Of a DNA stretch of 64,000 nt, positions 51,835-61,231 are shown piece after piece. Each line of letters starts with the position of its first letter. Within the stretch, counting starts at the first letter, position 1. This DNA is from an uncultured Bacillota bacterium. Its GTDB lineage: Bacteria > Bacillota > Clostridia > Lachnospirales > Lachnospiraceae. Location of the stretch: positions 124,001-188,000 of the forward strand of contig CASEXH010000001.1 in the NCBI GenBank assembly GCA_949291945.1. Reading direction: 5' to 3'. The notes under the pieces were generated by a model. The model was not told the DNA's origin and did no database searches. It saw only the letters and a program-made list of their open reading frames with translations. Made by a program: the position numbers and the translations under genes.

Positions 51835-52099
51835 GCTCTTCAAACTCCTTTTCAAGATGCTCATAAATGATCTGAGGGATTTCCATTTTCAGGGACCTCT
51901 CCAGCCCTTTATTCTTTATAGCCTTTTTCAGGCACTCTCTGTTGAAGCAGAGATAAGCTCCTCTCCCGTTCTTCCGACCGGTAGCATCCAGGATCACCTG
52001 GTCCTCAGTAGTCTTCAATACTCTGAGCATCTCCTTTTTACTTTTCATTTCTCCGCAGCCCACACATTTGCGCATGGGAATTTTCCGTGCTGCCGCCAT
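51821..52099 (-). CDS. ylxR: YlxR (DUF448) nucleic-acid-binding protein
   Basis: 92 residues with the family signature RKCVGCGEMKSKKEMLRV and GRGAYLC, always found with nusA and infB. In some bacteria it acts as an RNase P modulator or nucleoid-associated regulator. It lies 9 bases after nusA and overlaps ylxQ. Confidence 0.92.
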   Translation of the reverse strand: MAAARKIPMRKCVGCGEMKSKKEMLRVLKTTEDQVILDATGRKNGRGAYLCFNRECLKKAIKNKGLERSLKMEIPQIIYEHLEKEFEELENT

Positions 52100-52108
52100 A
52101 TGTTCCCC

Positions 52109-53278
52109 CTATTCCTCTGAGGCTTCCTCCTCATAATCTTCATAGTCCGTATAATTGTCAGCTTCCGGAATCTCTGCCTCGATTTCCTGTACTTCCTCAT
52201 ATCCGTTTTCATATTCCTGCTCATAGAAATCAAAGTCTCCGGATTCCCTGGCCTGGGTTTCGCTCTTGATATCAATCTTAAATCCGGTAAGTCTGGCAGC
52301 CAGTCTTGCGTTCTGCCCCTCTTTTCCAATGGCCAGAGAAAGCTGGAAGTCCGGTACGATGACCATAGCATTTTTCTCCTCAGGATCTGCCATAACAGAG
52401 ATTACTTTTGCAGGACTTAAAGCATTTTCAATCAAAATCGCCGGATTGTCGCTCCAATTGATAATGTCAATCTTCTCGCCTCTCAGTTCTTCTACAATGG
52501 AGTTTACCCTGGCGCCGTTCATACCTACGCAAGCTCCTACAGGATCCACATCCGGATCATTACTCCACACAGCGATCTTGGTCCTGGAACCGGCTTCTCT
52601 GGCAATGCTCTTGATCTCTACTGTACCGTCTTTTACTTCTGTGACCTCAGCCTCAAAGAGACGTTTCACCAGTTCCGGATGAGTTCTGGACACCAGGATC
52701 TTAGGTCCTTTTGGTGTATCCTTTACTTCCAGGATATAGACTTTAATCCTTTCTGTAGGCTTGAATACTTCTGTCTTTACCTGTTCATTTTCTGTCAGAA
52801 TCGCATCTGCCTTTCCAAGGTTAATACTGTAATTTCTTCCCATATTTCGCTGAACAATACCGGTAACTACATCTTTCTCTTTTGCGTAATATTCATTAAA
52901 GATCACTTTTCTTTCTTCCTCACGGATTTTCTGGAGGATGACATTTTTCGCATTCTGTGTAGCGATACGCCCAAACTGCTTGGATTTGATTTCTACATTT
53001 ACGATATCCCCCAGCCCATACTGAGAATTCATCATCTTTGCGTCTGCCAAGCTGATCTCTGTAACCGGGTCCTGAACTTCTTCCACTACTGTTTTCGCTG
53101 CAAACACTCCGAAATCACAGGTTTGGGGATTAATATTGACCTTTACATTATCTGCCTTTCCAAAATGATTTTTGCAGGCCTGGATCAAAGACTGCTCAAT
53201 AGCCTCTAAAAGAGTTTCTTTGCTGATGGATTTCTCTTTTTCCAGAATATCCAATGCTTCTAATAATTCTGTATTCAT
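52109..53278 (-). CDS. nusA: transcription termination/antitermination factor NusA
   Basis: Binds RNA polymerase and controls pausing, termination and antitermination. 389 residues: N-terminal polymerase-binding domain (NTELLEALDILEKEKSISKE), S1 domain (~135-200), two KH domains (GACVGMNGARVNSIVEEL and IGKEGQNARLAARLTG), then a short acidic tail rich in Glu/Asp/Tyr. It lacks the extra C-terminal repeats of proteobacteria, as is normal for Firmicutes. Confidence 0.97.
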   Translation of the reverse strand: MNTELLEALDILEKEKSISKETLLEAIEQSLIQACKNHFGKADNVKVNINPQTCDFGVFAAKTVVEEVQDPVTEISLADAKMMNSQYGLGDIVNVEIKSKQFGRIATQNAKNVILQKIREEERKVIFNEYYAKEKDVVTGIVQRNMGRNYSINLGKADAILTENEQVKTEVFKPTERIKVYILEVKDTPKGPKILVSRTHPELVKRLFEAEVTEVKDGTVEIKSIAREAGSRTKIAVWSNDPDVDPVGACVGMNGARVNSIVEELRGEKIDIINWSDNPAILIENALSPAKVISVMADPEEKNAMVIVPDFQLSLAIGKEGQNARLAARLTGFKIDIKSETQARESGDFDFYEQEYENGYEEVQEIEAEIPEADNYTDYEDYEEEASEE

Positions 53279-53295
53279 TTTACTTCCTCCTAAAT

Positions 53296-53760
53296 TTAAA
53301 AATCAAAAGCAAGGCGTATCAGAGCGATATCTGCCTTTTGAAAAATCTTTTCTTCTCCCTCACAGTCAATGGTCACACTATTCTCATCATATGCAGTCAA
53401 GATACCGTAAAATTCCTTTTCTCTGTTTATGGGACGATAAGTTCTGATCTCTACTTCTTCTCCCATACTGCGCCTAAAATCTTTTTCCTTTTTTAAAGGT
53501 CTTCCAAGGCCTGGAGAACTGACTTCCATAATATAGGCCTCATCGATAAAGTCTGCCTCATCCAGCTTATCAGAAAATTCTCTGCTCACAGTCTCACAGT
53601 CATCCACCGTAATGCCGCCCGGTTTGTCAACATAAGCCCGAAGGTAAAAATTCCCCCCTTCTTTCACATACTCTACATCCACTAGTTCAAAGCCATACTT
53701 TTCTACGATCGGTGCCACCAGAACTTCTGCCTTCTGCTCATAAATCTCCTTTTTACTCAT
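53296..53760 (-). CDS. rimP: ribosome maturation factor RimP
   Basis: Assists 30S assembly. 154 residues from the ATG at 53760, which has GGTGAGG upstream and starts MSKKEIYEQKAEVL. A longer frame to 53832 would run through the leader hairpin. Conserved stretches are GFELVDVEYVKEGGNFYLRAYVDK and EVSSPGLGRPLKKEKDFRR. First gene of the rimP-nusA-ylxR-ylxQ-infB-rbfA-nrnA-truB-ribF transcript. Confidence 0.95.
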   Translation of the reverse strand: MSKKEIYEQKAEVLVAPIVEKYGFELVDVEYVKEGGNFYLRAYVDKPGGITVDDCETVSREFSDKLDEADFIDEAYIMEVSSPGLGRPLKKEKDFRRSMGEEVEIRTYRPINREKEFYGILTAYDENSVTIDCEGEEKIFQKADIALIRLAFDF

Positions 53761-53810
53761 ATCCTCACCTTCTTTCCTGCTGTTCAAAAACCTTCTGGTA
53801 TACAAACGAT

Positions 53811-53838
53811 AAGAGTGGACCCTGCGGTCCACTCTTAT
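53811..53838 (-). promoter_or_regulatory. leader hairpin of the rimP-nusA operon
   Basis: Perfect 11-bp stem AAGAGTGGACC / GGTCCACTCTT with a GCAG loop, about 30 bases downstream of the predicted start of transcription and 50 upstream of rimP. The bases after it (ATCGTTTG) are not a clean T-run, so it may be a regulatory leader and not a plain terminator. Confidence 0.6.
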
Positions 53839-53865
53839 GCTGAAATAACTATTGTGTTCTTAATA

Positions 53866-53894
53866 AGAATACCACTATTTCTGCTTTCTTGCAA
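53866..53894 (-). promoter_or_regulatory. promoter of the rimP-nusA operon
   Basis: On the minus strand TTGCAA (53889-53894), 17 bases, TATTCT (53866-53871). Confidence 0.65.
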
Positions 53895-53902
53895 GTAGTT
53901 TT

Positions 53903-55126
53903 TTACTGCCATATGATAATGATCAAATGATCACTGCCTCCATAATAAGTCTGCCAGGAAAAAGTCTGTCCCGGAACCACCGCAGTACTGTTCTGTACAG
54001 CTTCCTGAATCAGGCTTCCTTCTACCAAGGCTTCCGTTGCAGGCTCATAACTTTCCTCACCGGCAAACCGCAGTTCCGTCATTTCAGCCCCCTGCGCCAG
54101 GTCATTCTGTATCACCTGATAAATCTGATCCCAATCAAAGGTGTCATACCAGCGCCCCTTATTTTTATAGTAATTATAGCTGTCATCCTCGCAGGCAGGA
54201 AGCGGTATAGTGTCATCTGGAACATGGGTAGATGCCAGGGTCTCCCAGTTGCAGCACAGATAGCTGTAGGAAATATAAGCATCATTTTCCACCGGATTTA
54301 AATACCCCGGATTTCCCCAGGTCACATCCATATAGTAATACTGCTCTCCGATTTTCACCAGGTTCCAGGCATGGTTGGAGGGCTTTTCTCCGGTTACCGT
54401 ACCAGTAACCAGGGTACAGAAGATCCCCATTCTGTTTAACAGATACTGAGCGGCTTTAGAATATCCCATACACACTGTCTTTCCTTCCAAAAAAACGCTC
54501 CGGATATTCTGGTTCTCTGGACTGTTTTCCTGATATTCCGCCCGGTCGATAAGGGTCTCGTACACATATTTTATCTGCTCATAAGTATCTCCCTGAGGAG
54601 CTCCCTGGATCCACTGATCTGCCGTGGCTTCAATCTGATTTCTCAGGTTCTGGGCTTCCTGGCTGCTGACCTGATACTCCGGCTGAACCTCCATATTCTG
54701 GGCTCCTCCTCCTGGGAGTTCCTGATAGGTATAGCTGCTGGTGCCGTCTGTCCAGAAATACTCCGGGTGGTCTGCCATCAGGACTCTCATTACTTTTTCC
54801 AGTTGTTCCTGAGAGACAGAATCTACAGGGATCTTTTCCTGAAAGTTCTCAATTCCTGCTGCAAGCTGTCGGTATACCTTCTGCTCTCCTTCGTCTAAGG
54901 TACTGTATCCGTAATAATATGCAGACTCTTCCTGAGAAATTTCTTTTTCCGGTATTCCCTCTGTATTCTCGCTGCTGGTCTCTTCCCGGACTCCCAGAGT
55001 ATCCTGTACGTTTTCCCGGAAATACTCTGCCGCTTCTTCCACATCTCTGGAACTGCAGCCAGTGATTCCTGTAAGCATGACTATGCTGATCATATAAACC
55101 AGTATCTTCCTTTTGATTTCAAACAC
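53903..55126 (-). CDS. transglutaminase-like lipoprotein
   Basis: 407 residues. Signal peptide with lipobox (LTGITGCSS, Cys near 24), an acidic helical region, then a transglutaminase-like (cysteine-protease-fold) domain at ~190-290 with the catalytic Cys in KTVCMGYSKAAQYLL, His in NHAWNLVKIG and Asp in YYYMDVTWGNP. The last ~80 residues are a separate beta-rich part. Such lipoproteins may cross-link or cleave surface proteins. It lies 11 bases downstream of parC and probably shares its transcript. Confidence 0.88.
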   Translation of the reverse strand: MFEIKRKILVYMISIVMLTGITGCSSRDVEEAAEYFRENVQDTLGVREETSSENTEGIPEKEISQEESAYYYGYSTLDEGEQKVYRQLAAGIENFQEKIPVDSVSQEQLEKVMRVLMADHPEYFWTDGTSSYTYQELPGGGAQNMEVQPEYQVSSQEAQNLRNQIEATADQWIQGAPQGDTYEQIKYVYETLIDRAEYQENSPENQNIRSVFLEGKTVCMGYSKAAQYLLNRMGIFCTLVTGTVTGEKPSNHAWNLVKIGEQYYYMDVTWGNPGYLNPVENDAYISYSYLCCNWETLASTHVPDDTIPLPACEDDSYNYYKNKGRWYDTFDWDQIYQVIQNDLAQGAEMTELRFAGEESYEPATEALVEGSLIQEAVQNSTAVVPGQTFSWQTYYGGSDHLIIIIWQ

Positions 55127-55137
55127 CTCTTCCGCCT

Positions 55138-57387
55138 TTAAATTCTTACCTTGGTTCCTTTTGTATCTCTCTTCGCCAGCTTAAGTTTATTCAGCGTGAT
55201 CTGTTTCTCTCTGTAGGTTATCACATATTCAATCCTGTTTTCCAGCATATAGGCATGTTCTACCAGATCCTGTTCTCCCATACGGATTCCTCTGACACCC
55301 AGGGCATTTTTCTTCTGAACCGGTATTTCTTCCTTCAGAAATTTCAGGAAATAACCATCTCGGGTCTGAAGGACCAGATGTTCCATTGCAGCTGCAGGCT
55401 GAACCATAACAACCCTATCCTTTTCTCCCAGCTTCGTTGCACCTATAGTTCTCTTGGACACCTCAAACTCATTGCCGTCCACCTGCTTTACCATACCTTT
55501 TCCGGTCACAAAGCAAAGCTGTTCTTCCTTTATCTGGGCCAAAGGCGCTACTAAAACGATCTGCTCTGTCTTACTGTCATAATTGCTCACATTATCGATA
55601 GGCGTGCCTTTATCCCTGAACTTTCCGTATGGAAGATCCAGGACCTTCACAGTGTGCATTCTCCCTGCATCTGTAAAAACGCAGATCTTATCTGTATTCA
55701 TACAGATAAATGCATATTTATTCTCAGCATCCGCCGTCTCTTTATTTCGCTCATAGGCCGAGGTGTCAATGGTCCTGGCATAGCCGAACCGGTCCATCAG
55801 GAAAACAACCTGAGTCTCCTCGACCTTCTTCTCTTCATAGATGATCTCCGCTGCATTTTCCACTGCAGTTTTTCTTGGGTGACTGTATTCCTTTTTGATT
55901 TTTTTCAGATCTTCCATGATCACAGCAGCCATAGAATCATAATTATTCAAAATATCCTCATAGGATGTGATTTTCTTCAGTGTCTCTTCATGCTCTGCCA
56001 TAAGAGTTTCCACTTCCAGACCGATCAGCTTATACAGCCGCATATCCAGGATCGCCGTAGCCTGCCGTTCTGTAAAGCGGAGCTTAGCCGCCTGGCGCAT
56101 ACTGGTCTTGGTTTTAAACTTAATCCCTTCTGTCACGCCATTTACCAGACAATTTTTTACCTGCTCCCGGCTTTTACTTCCTCTGAGGATCTCAATGATC
56201 AGATCGATCACATCACAAGCCCGGATCAGTCCCTCCTGGATCTCCCGATTTTCCCGTTCTTTGTTCAAAAGACTGGTATACTTCCTGGTAGCCACCTCAA
56301 ACTGAAAATCCACATGGTGTTCGATAATCTGGCGAAGGCCCAGAGTCTCCGGTCTCTGATCTGCCACAACCAGCATATTCACTCCAAAGGTATCCTCCAG
56401 CCGGGTCTTCTTATAAAGCATATTGGTGAGGTTCTCCACATCAGCACCTTTTTTCAGTTCTAGGACAATGCGAATCCCTTCTTTGGAAGACTGATTGGAA
56501 ATGTCCAGGATATCTGTAGTCTTTTTCGTCTCCACCAATGCCGCCACATCATTTAAAAATTTTCCGATATTAGCGCCAATCATAGGATAGGGGATCTCCG
56601 AGATCACCAGCAGGGTCCTTCCGTTTTTCCCTTTTTCTGTCTCTACCTTTCCCCGGATCTTGATTTTTCCTGTTCCGGATTCATAAATAGAAAGAAGATC
56701 ATCTTTATTTACAATGATCCCTCCTGTAGGGAAGTCCGGTCCTTTAATATATTTCATCAGTTCTTTCGTAGTGATCTGATTGTTTTTCATATAGGCAATG
56801 ACTCCGTCGACCACCTCTCCCAGATTGTGGGGTGGAATACTGGTAGCCATACCTACAGCGATCCCATCTGCGCCGTTTACCAAAATATTGGGGATCCTCA
56901 CCGGAAGGACCGCCGGTTCCTTCTCTGTTTCATCAAAGTTTGGTACAAAATCCACCACATTCTTGTCCATATCTTTTAAATAAACTTCCTGGGTAATCTT
57001 CTGAAGACGGGCCTCTGTATAACGCATAGCCGCCGCACCGTCTCCTTCAATAGAACCGAAATTTCCATGACCGTCTACCAAAGGAAGGCCTTTCTTGAAA
57101 TCCTGGGCCATGACCACTAAAGCCTCATAAATAGAGCTGTCCCCGTGGGGGTGATATTTACCCATGGTATCTCCCACGATACGGGCACATTTTCGATAAG
57201 GTCTGTCATACCGGATCCCCAGTTCATACATATCATATAAAGTTCTTCTCTGCACCGGTTTCAGCCCGTCTCTAACATCTGGAAGAGCACGGGCAATGAT
57301 AACACTCATGGCATAGTCAATATAAGACTTCTGCATGATTTCCGAGTACTCTGTCCGGATAATATTTTCCTGAATACCTGCCGCCAT
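55138..57387 (-). CDS. parC: DNA topoisomerase IV subunit A (GyrA/ParC family)
   Basis: Breaks and rejoins DNA to unlink chromosomes. 749 residues with the quinolone-pocket region [16 protein letters not shown] (Ser and Glu at the usual resistance positions, i.e. wild type), the catalytic Tyr in [10 protein letters not shown], and C-terminal beta-pinwheel repeats. The GyrA-box (QRRGG-type) typical of gyrase is not seen; a weaker KRTIGATKL occurs. That and its position away from dnaA/recF favour topoisomerase IV, but a second gyrase-like enzyme cannot be excluded. Confidence 0.88.
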   Translation of the reverse strand: MAAGIQENIIRTEYSEIMQKSYIDYAMSVIIARALPDVRDGLKPVQRRTLYDMYELGIRYDRPYRKCARIVGDTMGKYHPHGDSSIYEALVVMAQDFKKGLPLVDGHGNFGSIEGDGAAAMRYTEARLQKITQEVYLKDMDKNVVDFVPNFDETEKEPAVLPVRIPNILVNGADGIAVGMATSIPPHNLGEVVDGVIAYMKNNQITTKELMKYIKGPDFPTGGIIVNKDDLLSIYESGTGKIKIRGKVETEKGKNGRTLLVISEIPYPMIGANIGKFLNDVAALVETKKTTDILDISNQSSKEGIRIVLELKKGADVENLTNMLYKKTRLEDTFGVNMLVVADQRPETLGLRQIIEHHVDFQFEVATRKYTSLLNKERENREIQEGLIRACDVIDLIIEILRGSKSREQVKNCLVNGVTEGIKFKTKTSMRQAAKLRFTERQATAILDMRLYKLIGLEVETLMAEHEETLKKITSYEDILNNYDSMAAVIMEDLKKIKKEYSHPRKTAVENAAEIIYEEKKVEETQVVFLMDRFGYARTIDTSAYERNKETADAENKYAFICMNTDKICVFTDAGRMHTVKVLDLPYGKFRDKGTPIDNVSNYDSKTEQIVLVAPLAQIKEEQLCFVTGKGMVKQVDGNEFEVSKRTIGATKLGEKDRVVMVQPAAAMEHLVLQTRDGYFLKFLKEEIPVQKKNALGVRGIRMGEQDLVEHAYMLENRIEYVITYREKQITLNKLKLAKRDTKGTKVRI

Positions 57388-57397
57388 ACTCTACCTC

Positions 57398-59320
57398 CTA
57401 AACATCTAATTCCGCATCTCGTGCGTGATCGTAAATAAAAGCCTTTCTGGGGGGGACCTCCGTTCCCATCAGCACCTCTGTCACCTCGGAAGCCATACGG
57501 GCATCCTCGATTTCTACCAGCCTCAGCCTGCGAGTCACCGGATTCAGGGTAGTCTCCCAGAGCTGCTGGGCGTCCATTTCTCCCAAACCTTTATACCTCT
57601 GCAGGGTAAAGGGACCTTTATGGGTCTTTCTGTACCGCTCCAGTGCTTTGTCGTCATAGAGATATTCCTCTTTGCCTTTCGAAGGCATGGCTTTATAAAG
57701 AGGAGGCATAGCGATATACACATGTCCCTCATAGATCAAATCCGGCATAAAACGATAGAAAAGTGTCAGCAGGAGGGTAGAAATATGAGCACCGTCCACA
57801 TCCGCATCCGCCATGATAATGATCTTATCATAGCGCAGCTTGGTAATATCAAAATCGTTTCCGTATCCTTCGGAAAATCCGCAGCCAAAGGCATTGATCA
57901 TGGTTTTAATCTCTGCATTTGCCAGCACCTTGTCAATGGTAGCCTTTTCCACATTCAGGATCTTTCCACGTATGGGAAGGATTGCCTGAAAGCTTCTGTC
58001 CCTGGCAGTCTTAGCGCTGCCGCCTGCAGAGTCTCCCTCTACAATAAAGATCTCACAGACAGATGGATCTCTCTTCTCACAGTTTGCCAGTTTCCCGTTG
58101 GAATCAAAAGAATATTTCTGTTTTGTAAGGAGATTGGTCTTAGCCTTCTCCTCGGTTTTCCGGATCTTGGCAGATTTTTCTGCACAGGCCAGAATACTTT
58201 TCAACACTTCCAGATTCCGGTCAAAGTACAGTACGATCTCTTCTCCGGTAACTTTTCCCGTAGCCTTAGACGCATCCTGGTTGTCCAGCTTTGTCTTCGT
58301 CTGGCCCTCGAATCTTGGAGCCGGGTGCTTGATAGAGACCACAGCAGTCATTCCATTGCGGATATCTGCTCCTGTAAAATTGGCATCCTTTTCTTTCAGG
58401 ATCCCCAGTTCTCTGGCATAATTGTTCATCACTGTAGTAAAGGTAGTCTTAAATCCTGTAAGATGGGTGCCCCCTTCCGCATTATAAATATTGTTGCAGA
58501 ATCCCAGAACATTTTCCCGGAATTCATTGACATATTGGAAAGCAGCTTCCACCGTAATCCCATCGCACTCCCCTTTAAAATACACCGGCTCGTGGATGGG
58601 CTGGCTCTTCTTGTTCAGATCCCGGATAAATCCTACGATCCCCTCCGGCTCATGATAGATAATCTCTTCCGATTCTTCTCCCCGTTTATCCTGAAATACA
58701 ATGGTAAGTTCCGGATTCAGGTAGGCAGTCTCATGGAGCCTGCTTTTTACCTCTGCCGCCGCAAATCTGGTCTTCTCAAATATCTCCGGATCCGGGAGAA
58801 AATTCACCAGCGTTCCGGTAGCTTTTGTCTTTCCGATCTTTGGAAGAAGTCCCTCTTCCAGTTCAATCACCGGTATTCCTCTTTCATATCGATCATGATG
58901 GATATAGCCGTCCCGGCTGATCTTTACATCCAGATAAGTGGACAGGGCGTTTACCACAGAAGACCCCACGCCGTGAAGACCGCCGCTGGTCTTATATACA
59001 GAACTATCAAATTTTCCTCCTGCATGCAGGGTAGTAAACACCAGTCTCTCCGCCGACATTCCTTTCTCATGCATACCTACGGGAATACCCCGGCCATTAT
59101 CCTCCACAGTAGCTGATCCATCCGTTTCCAGGGTCACTCGAATATTAGTGCAGAAACCTGCCAGATGTTCATCCACCGCATTATCTACAATCTCATATAT
59201 TAAATGGTTCAGACCCTTACGGGAAACACTTCCGATATACATTCCCGGACGCTTTCGTACGGCTTCCAGGCCTTCCAGCACCGTAATGCTGCTGGCATCA
59301 TAAGTATTTTTCTTAGCCAT
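57398..59320 (-). CDS. parE: DNA topoisomerase IV subunit B (GyrB/ParE family)
   Basis: ATPase subunit. 640 residues: GHKL ATP-binding domain (EIVDNAVDEHLAGF, VEDNGRGIPVGMH, GLHGVGSSVVNALS), transducer domain, and TOPRIM with EGDSAGGSAKTARDR and IIMADADVDGAHI. It ends DAELDV, close to the DLDV ending of the family. parC follows after 10 bases. Confidence 0.9.
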   Translation of the reverse strand: MAKKNTYDASSITVLEGLEAVRKRPGMYIGSVSRKGLNHLIYEIVDNAVDEHLAGFCTNIRVTLETDGSATVEDNGRGIPVGMHEKGMSAERLVFTTLHAGGKFDSSVYKTSGGLHGVGSSVVNALSTYLDVKISRDGYIHHDRYERGIPVIELEEGLLPKIGKTKATGTLVNFLPDPEIFEKTRFAAAEVKSRLHETAYLNPELTIVFQDKRGEESEEIIYHEPEGIVGFIRDLNKKSQPIHEPVYFKGECDGITVEAAFQYVNEFRENVLGFCNNIYNAEGGTHLTGFKTTFTTVMNNYARELGILKEKDANFTGADIRNGMTAVVSIKHPAPRFEGQTKTKLDNQDASKATGKVTGEEIVLYFDRNLEVLKSILACAEKSAKIRKTEEKAKTNLLTKQKYSFDSNGKLANCEKRDPSVCEIFIVEGDSAGGSAKTARDRSFQAILPIRGKILNVEKATIDKVLANAEIKTMINAFGCGFSEGYGNDFDITKLRYDKIIIMADADVDGAHISTLLLTLFYRFMPDLIYEGHVYIAMPPLYKAMPSKGKEEYLYDDKALERYRKTHKGPFTLQRYKGLGEMDAQQLWETTLNPVTRRLRLVEIEDARMASEVTEVLMGTEVPPRKAFIYDHARDAELDV

Positions 59321-59338
59321 TTTATGTTTCCTTCCTTC

Positions 59339-59878
59339 CTATAAATAATCCCTTCCGTTCTCTGCTGTCTGCCGCTTCTTTGCCAAGGCAGCCCCCAGTC
59401 TGCCGCAGACCAGTCCCAGCACAGCTCCTGCCAGTACATCCGTTGGAAAATGTACATAAAAATACATCCTTGAGATTCCCATCAGCACTGCCAGAAAAAC
59501 TGCGCAGATTCCTATTTTTTTCTGTCCCATAAAAAGCAACGCCCCTGCTGCGGCAAAGGAAGCCATAGTATGTCCCGATGGAAAAGAATAATCCTCTGGG
59601 ACTCTTACCAGCATTTCTACAGATTCATTGATCCAGCAAGGTCTTGGTCTTGCCACTAAAGGCTTAAGGACTAAATTTGCCGTCACAAAATCAAGGACCA
59701 GCGCTGCCAGTACAGCGCTTCCCACAGGTCTGTGCTTCTTCATGCAAAAAAGCAAAATCCCCAGAATGATCCAGAACCAGCCTGCCTCTCCTAAAAATGT
59801 AACAAAAGACATCAGACTTGTCAGGATCGGAGAATGTATACTTTGTAAGAAATCTAAAATCTCAAATTCCCATTCCAT
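59339..59878 (-). CDS. PAP2-family membrane phosphatase
   Basis: 179 residues from the ATG at 59878, which has GGAAGGG upstream; an in-frame ATG at 59965 gives an unlikely polar Cys-rich leader. About five membrane segments and the three PAP2 signatures: KPLVARPRP, PSGHTMASF, and SRMYFYVHFPTDVLAG. Likely a lipid phosphatase such as undecaprenyl-diphosphate or phosphatidate/PGP phosphatase. It lies 18 bases before parE. Confidence 0.88.
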   Translation of the reverse strand: MEWEFEILDFLQSIHSPILTSLMSFVTFLGEAGWFWIILGILLFCMKKHRPVGSAVLAALVLDFVTANLVLKPLVARPRPCWINESVEMLVRVPEDYSFPSGHTMASFAAAGALLFMGQKKIGICAVFLAVLMGISRMYFYVHFPTDVLAGAVLGLVCGRLGAALAKKRQTAENGRDYL

Positions 59879-60071
59879 AAAACACCCTTCCTTCAAAAGC
59901 GCCTGTTTGCCAGGGCAGATATCACCTATTTCATTATGTCTTTCTTGACAGGTCTTATGTATCATATCTCATTTTTGTAAGATTTTCAAACGCTTTCTTA
60001 TTCTTTAACATTATCGAACATGTGTTTGTTTTTGTCAAGAAAAAAATATTTTGATTTTTCAAAAAAAGGTG

Positions 60072-60100
60072 TTGACTTTTTATGGGGAATCGTGTATTAT
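60072..60100 (+). promoter_or_regulatory. promoter of tRNA-Glu
   Basis: TTGACT (60072-60077), 17 bases, TATTAT (60095-60100), ten bases before the mature tRNA. Confidence 0.75.
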
Positions 60101-60110
60101 AATCAAGCAC

Positions 60111-60182
60111 GGTTCGTTGGTCAAGCGGTTAAGACGCCGCCCTCTCACGGCGGAAACACGGGTTCGATTCCCGTACGAACTG
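60111..60182 (+). tRNA. tRNA-Glu (CUC)
   Basis: A full cloverleaf can be drawn: acceptor GGTTCGT with ACGAACT (G-U at the first pair), D-stem GTC/GAC, anticodon stem CCGCC/GGCGG around loop CTCTCAC (anticodon CUC, reading GAG), T-stem ACGGG/CCCGT with loop TTCGATT. Discriminator base is G. The 3' CCA is not encoded and must be added. It is a single tRNA gene with its own promoter and terminator. Confidence 0.96.
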
Positions 60183-60188
60183 CTTTTA

Positions 60189-60225
60189 TGGGAAATACTT
60201 AGATGAGTATTTCCCTTTTTCTTTT
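60189..60225 (+). terminator. terminator of tRNA-Glu
   Basis: GGGAAATACT and AGTATTTCCC around TAGATG, followed by TTTTTCTTTT. Confidence 0.92.
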
Positions 60226-60285
60226 ATATAGAACAATCCTGCCCTAAGTTTAAGTGCAAGGGTATCATTTATTCAGGAGGTTATC

Positions 60286-61140
60286 ATGGAAAAATTTATT
60301 GATCTTCATGTTCATTCTACTGCTTCAGACGGAACTCTGACCCCTTCCCAGCTTGTCTCTCTGGCCGAAGAAAAAAAACTGAAAGCTTTCGCTCTGACGG
60401 ATCATGATACTATTGCAGGATTAGAAGAAGCCCTGAAGGCTTCCTCTAATTCCTCTGTAGAAGTGATTCCCGGTATTGAACTTTCTACCACTTGGCTGGA
60501 ACGGGATGTACATATTGTGGGACTGGATATTGACTACAGCAACTATTATTTCCAGGAAGCCCTCTCCCGTTTTCAGGATTCCAGAGAGGTACGGAACGAG
60601 AAAATCATGTCCCTGCTCCAAAAAGAAGGGATTTCCATTACCAGAGGTTCCATGGCTGAAGCCTTTCCGGAAAGTGTATGGACCCGGGCACATTTTGCCA
60701 GATATCTTCTGGATCATAAATATGTAGGTTCTATAAACGAGGCTTTTGACCGATATCTGGGAGACCATGCCAAATGCTATGTCCCCAGAGAAAAAGTCAC
60801 TCCCTTCCAGGCTATTTCTCTGATCCATGAAGGAGGGGGGATTGCGGTTTTCGCTCATCCTATCCTCTGCCGGCTGGGCAAAGACCGACTGGAAAGCCTG
60901 GCCGCCCAGATGAAGCAGGCCGGTCTGGACGGGATCGAAGCTTATTATTCCACCTATCGTCCTGCCGATGAGCAGACTGTGATACAAATTGCAAAAAGAC
61001 AGGGCCTGGCTCTCTCGGGAGGCAGCGATTTCCATGGAAGCAATAAACCCCAGATCCAGCTTGGAACCGGAAAGGGAAATTTAAAGATCCCGTATCAGGT
61101 CTTGGAAAATCTCAGGCAGCACAGACATAGCAGCAGATAA
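60286..61140 (+). CDS. PHP-domain phosphoesterase
   Basis: 284 residues of the PHP family, the group that includes nucleoside-3',5'-bisphosphate phosphatase and 5'-3' RNase (RNase AM / YciV). Metal-ligand motifs: DLHVHSTASDGTLTP, ALTDHDTIAG, PGIELSTTW, and near the end GSDFHGSN, with AVFAHPILC in the middle. It probably removes phosphate from short nucleotides or RNA ends; substrate is not certain. CAGGAGG precedes the start. It is transcribed away from ppk. Confidence 0.9.
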   Translation: MEKFIDLHVHSTASDGTLTPSQLVSLAEEKKLKAFALTDHDTIAGLEEALKASSNSSVEVIPGIELSTTWLERDVHIVGLDIDYSNYYFQEALSRFQDSREVRNEKIMSLLQKEGISITRGSMAEAFPESVWTRAHFARYLLDHKYVGSINEAFDRYLGDHAKCYVPREKVTPFQAISLIHEGGGIAVFAHPILCRLGKDRLESLAAQMKQAGLDGIEAYYSTYRPADEQTVIQIAKRQGLALSGGSDFHGSNKPQIQLGTGKGNLKIPYQVLENLRQHRHSSR

Positions 61141-61150
61141 TATCAGAAGA

Positions 61151-61222
61151 AAAAGGACTTTCTCCTCACAGGAAGAGCCGGCAGGCTTATACTCCTGGCG
61201 AAAAGAGAGTCCTTTCATTTTT
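61151..61222. terminator. branched terminator between the PHP gene and ppk
   Basis: Outer arms AAAGGACT-TT-CTC and GAGAGTCCTTT, with inner CAGGA/TCCTG and AGCC/GGCT, followed on the plus strand by CATTTTTT. Both convergent genes may use it. Confidence 0.75.
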
Positions 61223-61231
61223 TATACTTTC

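Noticed and set aside
55138..59320. Calling the type II topoisomerase pair gyrA/gyrB
   Set aside because: No QRRGG-type GyrA box was found and the genes are not near dnaA, dnaN or recF; topoisomerase IV fits better, though not with certainty.
60050..60066. TTTTGA-TTTT-TCAAAA before tRNA-Glu as a fifth FabT-like box
   Set aside because: The spacer is four bases instead of three, the flanks are plain A/T runs, and the downstream tRNA has no link to lipid synthesis.
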